Position numbers and translations under genes: made by a program. This document shows positions 37,085-45,728 of a DNA stretch of 64,000 nt, piece after piece. How positions within the stretch are numbered: the first letter of the stretch is position 1; each line of letters opens with the position of its first letter. Source of the stretch: Marinibacterium anthonyi (GTDB lineage Bacteria; Pseudomonadota; Alphaproteobacteria; Rhodobacterales; Rhodobacteraceae). Location of the stretch: positions 917,501 through 981,500 of the forward strand of contig CP031585.1 in the NCBI GenBank assembly GCA_003217735.2, written 5' to 3'. The notes beneath the pieces were generated by a model, which saw only the letters and a list, made by a program, of their open reading frames with translations, did not search any database and had not been told where the DNA came from.

Positions 37085-37104
37085 GGGTCAGTCTCCTCGG
37101 CGGC

Positions 37105-39126
37105 CTAGTCGCCCGACCCCTGGGTCGTGTCATCGGCCGCATCATCGCCGGCGTCATCCGGCAGGTCTTCCATCGTCCCGTCGCCGGTGGCCTGATCGTC
37201 AGTCGTCTGATCGTCAGTCGCCTGATCATCGGGGGTGTCGCCATCGGGCACGGTGGTCGCGTCAGCATCGGCATCGCCGCTGAGGCTGTCCAGCGTGGTT
37301 TCGTCGTCGGGCGAGGTATCGGTGCGGACCAGGCGGAATTCGATGCGGCGGTTGGCTTCGCGGCCTTCTTCGGTGTCGTTGTCGGCGATCGGACGTTCCT
37401 CGCCGTAGCCGACGGCCTTGAAGCTGGCGGTGCGCACGCGCCGCGCGCTGAGTTCGGTCAGCACGGCGTTGGCCCGCTGCTGGCTGAGTTCCTGGTTCAT
37501 CGTCTCGCGGCCCTGGCTGTCGGTATAGCCCTGGATTTCCAGCGGGATCGGCCCGCAATTGTCCAGCACCTTGGCGATGGCGTCGATGATGTCGCGCGAA
37601 TCCCGGTCGATGCGGGACGACCCCGGTTCAAAGGTGATCTTGCCCTGGGCGAGGATGTCGCCGATCGCGACTTCGCATTCCTCGGCCGACAGCGGTTGGT
37701 TTTCCGGCGGGGGCGGTTCGCGGTAGGTGACGTTCAGTTCGAACTTGGACGTCTCGCCCAGCTTGGAGGTGAACAGCCGCGACATCTGCGCGCTGGCGTC
37801 TTCCAGCTGGCTGACGCCGCTGACGGTGATCATGTCGGGGGTCACGTCGACCACGCCGTTGACCAGCATCCCCAGCGCGTCCAGCCCGGCCAGGACGCGG
37901 GCGGACCAGTCGGCGGGCAGGTCGTCGACGACGCGGGCGGCCGTGTGGACCGAATCCGTGCCAAAGCGCGCCTTGGCGAAACTGTCGGCGAGGGTGCGGA
38001 AGCCTTCGCTGGGCATCCGGCCGCGCAGCTGGACCAGCCCTTCGGGGCTGAGCGTGGCGACGAATTCGGTGGGGCCGGCGTCGGTGGCGGCTTCGGGCTG
38101 GGGCAGGGTGGCGTGCAGGGCGAAGACGTCGGGCAGCGCGGTTTCCAGTTCGCCCACGATCTGGTCGAAGAGGTGCGGGTCGAGCCCTTGGGTGGCGACC
38201 AGCGCGATGTCGGCGTCGGTCATCGTCAGCGTGCCGCCCTGCAGCCGGGCGAGGGCGTTGAGGCTGAGCGCGGCGGCCTCGTCCCAGCGGGGCGAGGGCA
38301 CGCCGAGGCCGATGGTGCAGCGGTCGGGCCCGGTCAGGCCGGCGGCGCGGGCGGCGTTCAGGATGGTGGCGGCGCTGTCGTCGTCGGGTGCCGAGCAGGC
38401 ATCGAAATGGCCGCCGTCTGGGCCGAGGATGTAGCGCAGCGTGAACGGCGTGATGACGGGCCGGGGCGCGGAAAGGTCAAGCGCCACGTCGACGCGGCGC
38501 GGCTTGGCCCGGCGCAGGTCGCGTTCCAGTTCGGTGCGTTCGTCGGCGCTTTGGGTCATGGCGGTCACGTGGACCTGCCCGGCCGAGACCGAGATCTTGG
38601 CGCGCGGCAGACGTTCCAGCGCGGTGACCGCGTAGTTCAGCGATTCCGCCCAGCCGTCGGGCGCGGGATAGTTGGCGGTTTCGAGGAATTCGGCGACATT
38701 GTCGGGCCCGGCCACACGTGCCAGCCGCTTGCTGAGCGCCTCGCGGTCGGTGGAGGCCGGCACCAGCCCGATCAACGAGACACCGCTTTCCGAGCGCAGG
38801 ATTTCGGCCGAGAAGCGGGGCGGGGCGATATCGGCTGTGGCCTTGACGTCCATCTGGTCGATGACCCGGGCGCTGTCGACCACGCGGCCCGCGGCGCTGA
38901 GCGCCTCGAAGCGGGCGGCTTCGTCGGGGGCGGTGCCGGTCAGGATGACCTTGAGCCCGTCGGCCTGGACTTCGGCCCAGTCGTAGGTTTCGGCGTCCAA
39001 AGCGCGGCGGATGCCGATTTCGCTTCCGTTTTCGATGGCGGTCACCGCGAAGCTTGCGGCGACCAGCGACAGGCCGGCTGCGACCAGGAGGGACAGGCCG
39101 GTGATCAGACTTGTCGATCTGCGCAT
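37105..39126 (-). CDS. OmpA-family protein with BON-like repeats and an acidic tail
   Basis: A 673-residue envelope protein. A signal or anchor helix (residues 7-30, TGLSLLVAAGLSLVAASFAVTAI) is followed by several BON-like segments (such as ADGLKVILTGTAPDEAARFEALSAAG) and a C-terminal OmpA peptidoglycan-binding domain near residues 490-610 (ITFEPGSSRIDRDS, LEIQGYTDSQGRETMN, LSQQRANAVLTEL, GYGEERPIADNDTEEGREANRRIEF). The last 60 residues are a repetitive Asp/Thr tail (DDQATDDQTTDDQATG). It probably tethers the inner membrane to peptidoglycan. Such BON-OmpA proteins are common in this family. Confidence 0.85.
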   Translation of the reverse strand: MRRSTSLITGLSLLVAAGLSLVAASFAVTAIENGSEIGIRRALDAETYDWAEVQADGLKVILTGTAPDEAARFEALSAAGRVVDSARVIDQMDVKATADIAPPRFSAEILRSESGVSLIGLVPASTDREALSKRLARVAGPDNVAEFLETANYPAPDGWAESLNYAVTALERLPRAKISVSAGQVHVTAMTQSADERTELERDLRRAKPRRVDVALDLSAPRPVITPFTLRYILGPDGGHFDACSAPDDDSAATILNAARAAGLTGPDRCTIGLGVPSPRWDEAAALSLNALARLQGGTLTMTDADIALVATQGLDPHLFDQIVGELETALPDVFALHATLPQPEAATDAGPTEFVATLSPEGLVQLRGRMPSEGFRTLADSFAKARFGTDSVHTAARVVDDLPADWSARVLAGLDALGMLVNGVVDVTPDMITVSGVSQLEDASAQMSRLFTSKLGETSKFELNVTYREPPPPENQPLSAEECEVAIGDILAQGKITFEPGSSRIDRDSRDIIDAIAKVLDNCGPIPLEIQGYTDSQGRETMNQELSQQRANAVLTELSARRVRTASFKAVGYGEERPIADNDTEEGREANRRIEFRLVRTDTSPDDETTLDSLSGDADADATTVPDGDTPDDQATDDQTTDDQATGDGTMEDLPDDAGDDAADDTTQGSGD

Positions 39127-39182
39127 GTGTGCTCTTCGTTCGTCATGGGCGGTCTCTTACGATGGCCGGGCGCGTGGTTCAA

Positions 39183-40145
39183 TCAGGCGAAGAGGGCGGC
39201 GACGAGGAAGATGAGCGGAATGAGGCCGGTGTCACGATTGGCGCGGAAAAGCTGCAACAGCTTGGCGTTGTCGTGGATGTCGAGGCCGCGCAGCTGCCAG
39301 GCCATGTGCCAGCCCATCGCCCAGGGCCCGCAGAGCGCGATCACAAGGGCGAGAACGGAGGCCTGGGGCAGGGCGGAGCCGATGACGGACAGCGCCATCA
39401 GCCCGACGGTGATGACCAGGAAGTACTTGAGGTATTGCGCGGTGTTCTGGCCGAACAGGCGGGCGGTGGATTTCACGCCGATCAACTCGTCGTCCTCGGT
39501 GTCCTGGTGGGCATAGATCGTGTCGTAGAACAGCGTCCAGGAGATGCCGGCGACATAAAGGAGGACCGGCGGCCAGTTCAGCGTGCCGGAATGGGCGGCC
39601 CAGGCCAGCAGCGCGCCCCAGTTGAACGCCAGGCCCAGGAAGACCTGCGGCCACCAGGTGAAGCGTTTGGCAAAGGGATAGATCGCGACCAGCAGCAGCG
39701 ATCCGATCCCCAGCGCGATGGCCAGAGGGTGGAAGGTCAGCAGGATGGCGAAGGCCAGCAACGACTGGATCACCGCCCAGGCCAGCGCCTGTCTGGTCGT
39801 GACCTGGCCCGAGGGAATCGGGCGCGACCGGGTGCGTTCGACGCGGCCGTCGAAATCGCGGTCGGTGATGTCGTTCCAGGTGCAGCCCGCGCCGCGCATC
39901 AGCCAGGCGCCCAAGGCGCAGCCGATGGCGATCCAGGCATCGCCCCACGAGGCGGTCTGGGTATAAAGCATCGAAAGCGCCAGGCCCCACCAGCAGGGGA
40001 TCAGCAGAAGCCATGTTCCGATGGGCCGGTCCGCGCGCGACAGGCGCAGGTAGGGGCGCGTCCAGGCCGGGGCGAGGGTGTCGACCCAGTTGTCATCGAC
40101 CGCATCGGACACGCGTGTGTCTGGCGTCGGGCTTTCAGCTTGCAT
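39183..40145 (-). CDS. ubiA: 4-hydroxybenzoate polyprenyltransferase
   Basis: A 320-residue membrane prenyltransferase of ubiquinone synthesis. The first Asp-rich motif appears as NDITDRDFDGRVERTRSRP and the second as YDTIYAHQDTEDDE. Some eight membrane helices follow. The ATG at 40145 gives the usual N-terminus; a GTG 11 codons in is the main alternative. Its start is only 12 bp from the divergent rsmE start. Confidence 0.94.
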   Translation of the reverse strand: MQAESPTPDTRVSDAVDDNWVDTLAPAWTRPYLRLSRADRPIGTWLLLIPCWWGLALSMLYTQTASWGDAWIAIGCALGAWLMRGAGCTWNDITDRDFDGRVERTRSRPIPSGQVTTRQALAWAVIQSLLAFAILLTFHPLAIALGIGSLLLVAIYPFAKRFTWWPQVFLGLAFNWGALLAWAAHSGTLNWPPVLLYVAGISWTLFYDTIYAHQDTEDDELIGVKSTARLFGQNTAQYLKYFLVITVGLMALSVIGSALPQASVLALVIALCGPWAMGWHMAWQLRGLDIHDNAKLLQLFRANRDTGLIPLIFLVAALFA

Positions 40146-40157
40146 ATGTAGCCTCCC

Positions 40158-40889
40158 ATGAGCGGCACGGTGCGACTTCATGTAGAGCAGGATCTGGGGC
40201 AGGGGCAATCGGTTCCTCTGTCACGGGATCAGGCGCATTATCTCTTTGGCGTGATGCGGTTGGCGTTGGGCGACCGGGTCCTGCTGTTCAACGGGCGCGA
40301 CGGCGAATTCGCCGCCCGCGTGGATGTCGCGGGCAAACGTGGCGGGGCGCTGGTGTGCGAGGACCGGACGAAACCGCTGCGGATGCCGCCCGACCTGTGG
40401 CTGCTGTTCGCGCCGATCAAGAAGGCGCGCACCGACTTCATCGTCGAGAAGGCGGCGGAGATGGGGGCGGCAAGGATCTGCCCCGTGCAGACGGATTTCA
40501 CCAATTCCGAACGCATCCGGCAGGACCGGCTGCAGGCCCACGCGGTGGAGGCGGCCGAGCAATGCGGCGGGACCTTCGTGCCGGAGGTGGCCGAGCTGGA
40601 GCGGCTGGACCGGGTGCTGGACGCCTGGCCCGAGGGGCGGCGGTTGATGTTCTGTGACGAGGCTTTGGTCGGTGAGCCGAAGGGAGGCTCGTCCGCCCTT
40701 GCAGGCGGCCTCGCGGGGGGCTGGGCGATCCTGATCGGGCCCGAGGGCGGGTTTTCCGAGCGCGAGCGTGACCGGTTGCGGGGGATGGATTTCGCCCACC
40801 GGGTCAGCCTGGGGCCGCGGATCCTGCGGGCCGATACGGCGGCGGTGGCGGCGATGACGTTGTGGCAGATGCAGTTGGGGGACTGGTGA
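40158..40889 (+). CDS. rsmE: 16S rRNA (uracil1498-N3)-methyltransferase
   Basis: A 243-residue SPOUT methyltransferase that modifies U1498 of 16S rRNA. FAPIKKARTDFIVEKAAEMGAARI, the LIGPEGGFSERERD SAM-binding knot and SLGPRILRADTAAVAAM are intact. Its end overlaps the acetyltransferase start as TGATG. Confidence 0.95.
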   Translation: MSGTVRLHVEQDLGQGQSVPLSRDQAHYLFGVMRLALGDRVLLFNGRDGEFAARVDVAGKRGGALVCEDRTKPLRMPPDLWLLFAPIKKARTDFIVEKAAEMGAARICPVQTDFTNSERIRQDRLQAHAVEAAEQCGGTFVPEVAELERLDRVLDAWPEGRRLMFCDEALVGEPKGGSSALAGGLAGGWAILIGPEGGFSERERDRLRGMDFAHRVSLGPRILRADTAAVAAMTLWQMQLGDW

Positions 40890-41764
40890 TGACCTTGCGG
40901 ATGGCGGCGCCGGAAGATGCCGGCGCGATCGAGGCGTTCCTGGCCGGGCATGCCGAAACGTCGATGTTCCTGCGGTCGAACCTGGCCGCGCACGGGATCG
41001 GTGAACGCACCCACCCCCATGGCACCACCTTCTGGCTGCAGGACGGGGCGGCGGGCATTGCCGGAGTGTTCGGCGCGTCCAACGGCGGCTACCTGATGGT
41101 GCAGGCGCCCGATGCCGACGCGCAGGTCTGGCAGGACTGGGTGCGGCTGTTGCAGGGGCGGCTGATGCGCGGGATCACCGGGGATGACGTCCAGGTGCGC
41201 AAGGCGCTGGCGGCGCTGGGCCTGCGGATCGACCTGTTTTCGGTCAACCAGGCGGAGCCGCTGTACCGGATGGAGCTGGCGCGGCTGGATGGGGCGCGGC
41301 TGGATGGGGCGGGGGCCGAGATGCGGCCTGCGACGGCGGAGGATCGCGAGATCCTGACCGAGTGGTTCACGACCTACCTGATGGAGACCGGCCTGACCGA
41401 TGATGTCGCGCAGGCCCGGGAGGAGGCCGGCGCGCGGGCGCTGGCCGCCGGCCGGTCGGGGGCCGAACGGTTGCTGATCGAGGACGGCCGTCCGGTGGCG
41501 ACCGCGTCGCTGAACGCGCAGGTGGACGGGATCGTGCAGGTGGGCGGGGTCTTTGTGCCGGTGGCCGAACGCAACCGCGGGCTGGGCCGGACGGTGACGG
41601 CCGCACGTTTGCGGGAGGCCCGGCGCGACGGCGCGCGCATGGCGATCCTGTTTTCCAACAACGATGCCGCATCGCGCGCCTACGAGGCGATCGGGTTCGA
41701 ACGGATCGGGGCCTATCGCCTGGCGGTGCTGAAAACGCCGATGTTCGTCGGAGAACCGGCATGA
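40889..41764 (+). CDS. GNAT-family N-acetyltransferase
   Basis: A 291-residue protein with a GNAT domain in its C-terminal half (VGGVFVPVAERNRGLGRTVTAARLREARRDGARMAILFSNNDAASRAYEAIGFERIG). The N-terminal half looks like a diverged second GNAT-like domain. The ATG at 40889 overlaps the rsmE stop, and its own end overlaps the next gene. A 15-bp duplication gives ARLDGARLDGA near residue 135. Substrate unknown. Confidence 0.85.
   Translation: MTLRMAAPEDAGAIEAFLAGHAETSMFLRSNLAAHGIGERTHPHGTTFWLQDGAAGIAGVFGASNGGYLMVQAPDADAQVWQDWVRLLQGRLMRGITGDDVQVRKALAALGLRIDLFSVNQAEPLYRMELARLDGARLDGAGAEMRPATAEDREILTEWFTTYLMETGLTDDVAQAREEAGARALAAGRSGAERLLIEDGRPVATASLNAQVDGIVQVGGVFVPVAERNRGLGRTVTAARLREARRDGARMAILFSNNDAASRAYEAIGFERIGAYRLAVLKTPMFVGEPA
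41278..41307. repeat. 15-bp tandem duplication inside the acetyltransferase gene
   Basis: GGCGCGGCTGGATGG occurs at 41278-41292 and again at 41293-41307, encoding a doubled ARLDG in the linker between the two halves of the protein. Confidence 0.85.
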
Positions 41765-42288
41765 GCTTTATCCGTCCCGAGGCGCGCGCGCATCTGATGC
41801 GCTGGCGCGAGGTGCTGATCGGCGGCGCGATGGCGCTGGTGGGGCTGAGCTGGGCGATGGGGCCGGGCGGGTTGCTGGGCTGGCTGGGCTGGGTTCTGGT
41901 GGCGGCGGGGGCCGCGCTGGTGGTGACGGGTGTCCGGCGGATGCGGTTCCGGCGCGACGGGCTGGGGCCGGGCGTCGTGCAGGTGGACGAGGGCAGGATT
42001 TCCTACTTTGGTCCGCTGGAAGGCGGCGCGGTGTCGGCGTCGGAACTGGAACGCGTGATCCTGGATCCGACCAATTTTCCACCCTGCTGGGTGCTGGAAC
42101 AGCCCGGCTGGCCACCGTTACACATTCCCGTGAACGCCTCTGGGTCGGACGCCCTGTTCGATGCCTTCGGGGCGCTGCCGGGGCTGGATACACGGCGTTT
42201 GCTGTCGCATTTGAACCGCAAGGCGCCGATGCCGGTCGTCGTGTGGGAACGGCGCACCGCTCGGCCGCACAACTATCGCCTACATTGA
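41761..42288 (+). CDS. Small membrane protein of unknown function
   Basis: A 175-residue protein with two closely spaced helices (VLIGGAMALVGLSWAMG and LLGWLGWVLVAAGAALVVTGV) and a soluble C-terminal domain (VVQVDEGRISYFGPLEGGAVSASELERVIL) that resembles PH-like membrane-associated domains in outline only. It overlaps the acetyltransferase gene by ATGA and precedes the glutamate-cysteine ligase gene by 68 bp. Confidence 0.75.
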   Translation: MSFIRPEARAHLMRWREVLIGGAMALVGLSWAMGPGGLLGWLGWVLVAAGAALVVTGVRRMRFRRDGLGPGVVQVDEGRISYFGPLEGGAVSASELERVILDPTNFPPCWVLEQPGWPPLHIPVNASGSDALFDAFGALPGLDTRRLLSHLNRKAPMPVVVWERRTARPHNYRLH

Positions 42289-42356
42289 CACTGCTTCCGT
42301 TTTTGGGACAGGTCAGGGACGCAGGTAAGCAGACCTAACGGATCGGAGAGCTTCAG

Positions 42357-43727
42357 ATGTCCATTCCCCAGAGCGGCGGCGGGCCGATCGAAAGTCACGA
42401 CCAGCTCGCAGGCTACCTGGCCGACGGCTGCAAGCCCAAGGAAGACTGGCGGATCGGCACCGAGCACGAGAAGTTCGGCTATTGCAAGGATACGCTGCTG
42501 CCGATCCCCTACGAGGGAAAGCGGTCGGTCAAGGCCGTGCTGGAAGGCCTGCGCGATGTCCACGGCTGGGCGCCGGTGGAAGAAGGTGGCAACCTGATCG
42601 GGCTGACCAAGGGGGGCGCGAACATCTCGCTGGAACCCGGCGGGCAGCTGGAATTGTCGGGCGCGCCGCTGCAGACGATCCACGAGACCTGCGACGAGGT
42701 GAACGACCACCTGCGCGAGGTGAAGGACGTGGCCGACAAGGTCGGCGTGGGCTTCATCGGGCTGGGGGCGGCGCCCGAATGGACGCATGAGCAGATGCCG
42801 TTGATGCCCAAGGGGCGCTACAAGCTGATGGATGCCTACATGGGCAAGGTCGGCACGATGGGGCGTGTGATGATGCGGCGGACCTGCACGGTGCAGGTGA
42901 ACCTGGATTTCGGATCCGAAGCCGACATGGTGCAGAAGCTGCGCGTGGCGCTGGCGCTGCAGCCGGTGGCGAATGCGCTGTTCGGCAATTCGCCGTTCTT
43001 CGAGGGCAAGCCGTTCGGCGGCAAGAGCCTGCGCGCCAAGGTGTGGCGCAACCTGGATCCGGCGCGGACGGGGATGCTGCCGTTTGTATTCGAAGACGGC
43101 TTCGGGTTCGAGGCCTGGACGGAATATGCGTTGGATGTTCCGATGTATTTCGTCTACCGCGACGGGAAATATATTGACGCGCTGGGCATGTCGTTCCGGG
43201 ATTTCCTGAAGGGCGAATTGCCGGCGCTGCCGGGCGAAAAGCCGACGCTGTCGGATTGGGCGGATCACCTGACGACGCTGTTCCCCGAGGCGCGGATCAA
43301 GAAGTTCATCGAGATGCGCGGCGCCGACGGCGGCCCGTGGCGGCGTCTGTGCGCGCTGCCGGCGTTCTGGGTGGGGCTGATGTATGACCAGGGGGCGCTG
43401 GACGCGGCCTGGGACCTGGTGAAATGCTGGGATGCGGAAACCCGCGAAGAGCTGCGCGTGGCGGCCGGAGAGCAGGGTCTGCAGGCCAAGGTCGGGGGCA
43501 TCGACATGCTGAAGCTGGCGGGTCAGGCGCTGGACATCTCGCGCGCGGGGTTGAAGGCGCGCGCGCAGGAGGGGCTGGGCGGCATGGTCGCCGATGAACG
43601 CCATTTCCTGCATGCGCTGGAAGACAGCGTCGAGACCGGCAAGGCCCCGGCGGACGAGTTGCTGGATCATTACAACGGCGACTGGAACGGCGATCTGAGC
43701 CGGATCTACGAGGCCTACAGCTACTGA
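42357..43727 (+). CDS. gshA: Glutamate--cysteine ligase (plant/alphaproteobacterial type)
   Basis: A 456-residue enzyme for the first step of glutathione synthesis. It belongs to the GCS2 type found in plants and alphaproteobacteria: IGTEHEKFGY, ISLEPGGQLELSGAPL, TVQVNLDF and RGADGGPWRRLCALPAFWVGLMYD are visible. CGGAGAG lies upstream of the ATG. The gene ends before a convergent gap holding two AT-rich hairpins. Confidence 0.95.
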   Translation: MSIPQSGGGPIESHDQLAGYLADGCKPKEDWRIGTEHEKFGYCKDTLLPIPYEGKRSVKAVLEGLRDVHGWAPVEEGGNLIGLTKGGANISLEPGGQLELSGAPLQTIHETCDEVNDHLREVKDVADKVGVGFIGLGAAPEWTHEQMPLMPKGRYKLMDAYMGKVGTMGRVMMRRTCTVQVNLDFGSEADMVQKLRVALALQPVANALFGNSPFFEGKPFGGKSLRAKVWRNLDPARTGMLPFVFEDGFGFEAWTEYALDVPMYFVYRDGKYIDALGMSFRDFLKGELPALPGEKPTLSDWADHLTTLFPEARIKKFIEMRGADGGPWRRLCALPAFWVGLMYDQGALDAAWDLVKCWDAETREELRVAAGEQGLQAKVGGIDMLKLAGQALDISRAGLKARAQEGLGGMVADERHFLHALEDSVETGKAPADELLDHYNGDWNGDLSRIYEAYSY

Positions 43728-43748
43728 TCGTGACCTGACCTGGGGCGG

Positions 43749-43769
43749 AGATTTTTCGACGAAAAATCT
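43749..43769. terminator. AT-core inverted repeat between gshA and plsY (first copy)
   Basis: AGATTTTTCG (43749-43758) and CGAAAAATCT (43760-43769) are perfect reverse complements. It lies in the convergent gap and is followed 32 bp later by a similar hairpin, consistent with a bidirectional terminator. Confidence 0.6.
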
Positions 43770-43801
43770 TGGTCCCGGTCGGGGTATGAGGCGGCGTGGT
43801 C

Positions 43802-43825
43802 CAGATTTTTCCGCAGAAAAATCTG
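43802..43825. terminator. AT-core inverted repeat between gshA and plsY (second copy)
   Basis: CAGATTTTTC (43802-43811) pairs with GAAAAATCTG (43816-43825) around a CGCA loop. It shares the AGATTTTTC core with the copy at 43749 and ends just before the plsY stop codon. Confidence 0.6.
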
Positions 43826-43836
43826 CGCGGCGCCCG

Positions 43837-44451
43837 TTACTTCCGCCGCGCGCCGATGCGGGGTTCGGACCCGGTGCGCAGGCGCTGGATGTTCTGCCAG
43901 TGGCGGGCGATGATCAGCAGCGCCAGCACCACGGCCAGGTCGACTGCCGGCTGCGCCCAGAAGAGCAGCGCCCAGATCGGCGACACAAGCCCTGCGGCCA
44001 GAGCGCCGACGGACGAGATCCGCGACAGCGCGACCGCCACCAGCCAGGTGGCGCAACAGGCCAGGCCCACGGCGGGTGCAAGCGCCAGCCAGATGCCCAG
44101 GAACGTCGCCACGCCCTTGCCGCCCTTGAACTTCAGCCAGACCGGGAAGCAATGGCCCAGGAACGCCGCCAGCGCCGCCAGTTGCACGGCGTCTTCACCG
44201 GCGAAGGCGCGGGTGATCAGCACCGCGGCGGCCCCCTTGCCGGCGTCCAGCAGCAGCGTCAGCGCGGCGGCCGGCTTGTGGCCGGTGCGCAGCACGTTGG
44301 TGGCGCCGATATTGCCCGACCCGATCTTGCGCACGTCGCCCAGCCCGAAGATCCACGCCGAGACCAGGCCGAAGGGGATCGAGCCCAGCAGGTAGCCGAT
44401 GGCGATCCACAGGATCAGCCAGGCGTCGGGGGTGGCGAAATCGGGCATCAT
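43837..44451 (-). CDS. plsY: Acyl-phosphate:glycerol-3-phosphate acyltransferase
   Basis: A 204-residue membrane enzyme that acylates glycerol-3-phosphate from acyl-phosphate, the first step of phospholipid synthesis. The motifs GYLLGSIPFGL, IGSGNIGATNVLRTG and FKGGKGVATFLG are complete. It is the last gene of the pyrB operon and overlaps pyrC by 4 bp. Confidence 0.95.
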   Translation of the reverse strand: MMPDFATPDAWLILWIAIGYLLGSIPFGLVSAWIFGLGDVRKIGSGNIGATNVLRTGHKPAAALTLLLDAGKGAAAVLITRAFAGEDAVQLAALAAFLGHCFPVWLKFKGGKGVATFLGIWLALAPAVGLACCATWLVAVALSRISSVGALAAGLVSPIWALLFWAQPAVDLAVVLALLIIARHWQNIQRLRTGSEPRIGARRK

Positions 44452-45728
44452 GCGCTCCGGTAGACTTCTTTGCCCGCGACCCAGGTGCCGGCCACGCGGC
44501 CCTGCATGCGCTGAAGGTCGAAGGGAGTGTTCTTGGATTTGGATTCCAGCGACCAGCGGTCCATCACGAAGGGCTTGTCGGGATCGAACAGCACCAGGTC
44601 GGCCGGTGCGCCGTCGGTCAGCCGGCCCGAGGCCAGGCCCAGCCGTTTCGCCGGGTTCAGCGACATGGCGCGGAACAGCTGCGGCAGGCTCAGCGCGCCG
44701 GCGTGATACAGCCGCATCGCGGCGGGCAGCAGGGTTTCCAGGCCGATGGCGCCTTCGGCGGCTTCCTCGAAGGGCAGGCGCTTGGATTCCTCGTCCTGGG
44801 GCGTGTGCATCGAACAGATGATGTCGATCAGCCCCGATCGCACCGCCTCGATCACCGCCTGGCGGTCGTCTTCGGAGCGAAGCGGCGGCTTCAGCTTGAA
44901 GAAGGTGCGGTAGTCGGCGACGTCCAGTTCGTTCAGCGTGAGGTGGTGGATCGACACGCCCGCCGTCACGTCGAAGCCGTTGGCCTTGGCGCGTTCCAGC
45001 GCGGGCAGCGCGCGGGCGGTGGTGATCTGGTCGGCGTGGTAGCGCGCGCCGGTCATCTCGACCATGGCGATGTCGCGGTCCAGCCCCATGCGTTCGGCCA
45101 TCGGCGACACGTCGGCCAGACCGCGCAGCGAGGCGAACTTGCCCGAGGTCGCCGAGGCGCCCCGCGACAGGCCCGGATCCTGCGGATGGCCGATGACCAG
45201 CGCGCCGAGGCTGCGCGCATAGGTCAGCGCGCGGGAAAAGACGCGGGTGTCGCTGACCACGTGGTTGCCATCGGAAAAGGCCACGGCGCCGGCATCCATC
45301 AGAAAGCCGATTTCGGTCATCTCGCGGCCCGCGCGGCCCTTGGTCAGGGCGCCCATGGGCAGGACGGTGACCGGCGTGTCGGCCTGGGCGCGGCGCAGGA
45401 CGAATTCCAGCGTTTCGGGGTTGTCGATCGTGGGCACCGTGTCGGGGCGGGTGATCATCGTGGTCACCCCGCCATGGGCGGCGGCGCGCCCGGCGGTGCG
45501 AAAGCTTTCCTTGTGGCGTTCGCCGGGTTCGCCGACCTTGACGCCCAGGTCGATGATGCCGGGTGCCAGGCAGGCGCCGGCGCAGTCGATCACCGTTTCG
45601 GCGGCGGGCGTTTCCCCGGGCGCGAGACGGGCCTTGATCCGGCCATCCTCGACCAGCAGGCCCCCGGGCGCATCGGTCAATGCGTCGGGGTCGATCAGGC
45701 GGGCGTTGGTGAAAAGCGTGGCCGACAT
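44448..45728 (-). CDS. pyrC: Dihydroorotase homologue lacking catalytic motifs (PyrC'/PyrX type)
   Basis: A 426-residue type-I dihydroorotase-like protein, but probably not an active enzyme. The metal motif DxHxHLREPG reads DLGVKVGEPG, so both His are lost. The catalytic Asp motif (TDHAPH...EEK) reads SMHTPQDEESK, so the Asp is Met and the second His is Gln. The HH pair in VSIHHLTLNE remains. In pseudomonads a similar inactive PyrC' is needed for aspartate transcarbamoylase assembly, and the operon position two genes after pyrB fits that. An active dihydroorotase would then be encoded elsewhere. It overlaps the neighbours on both sides. Confidence 0.88.
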   Translation of the reverse strand: MSATLFTNARLIDPDALTDAPGGLLVEDGRIKARLAPGETPAAETVIDCAGACLAPGIIDLGVKVGEPGERHKESFRTAGRAAAHGGVTTMITRPDTVPTIDNPETLEFVLRRAQADTPVTVLPMGALTKGRAGREMTEIGFLMDAGAVAFSDGNHVVSDTRVFSRALTYARSLGALVIGHPQDPGLSRGASATSGKFASLRGLADVSPMAERMGLDRDIAMVEMTGARYHADQITTARALPALERAKANGFDVTAGVSIHHLTLNELDVADYRTFFKLKPPLRSEDDRQAVIEAVRSGLIDIICSMHTPQDEESKRLPFEEAAEGAIGLETLLPAAMRLYHAGALSLPQLFRAMSLNPAKRLGLASGRLTDGAPADLVLFDPDKPFVMDRWSLESKSKNTPFDLQRMQGRVAGTWVAGKEVYRSA

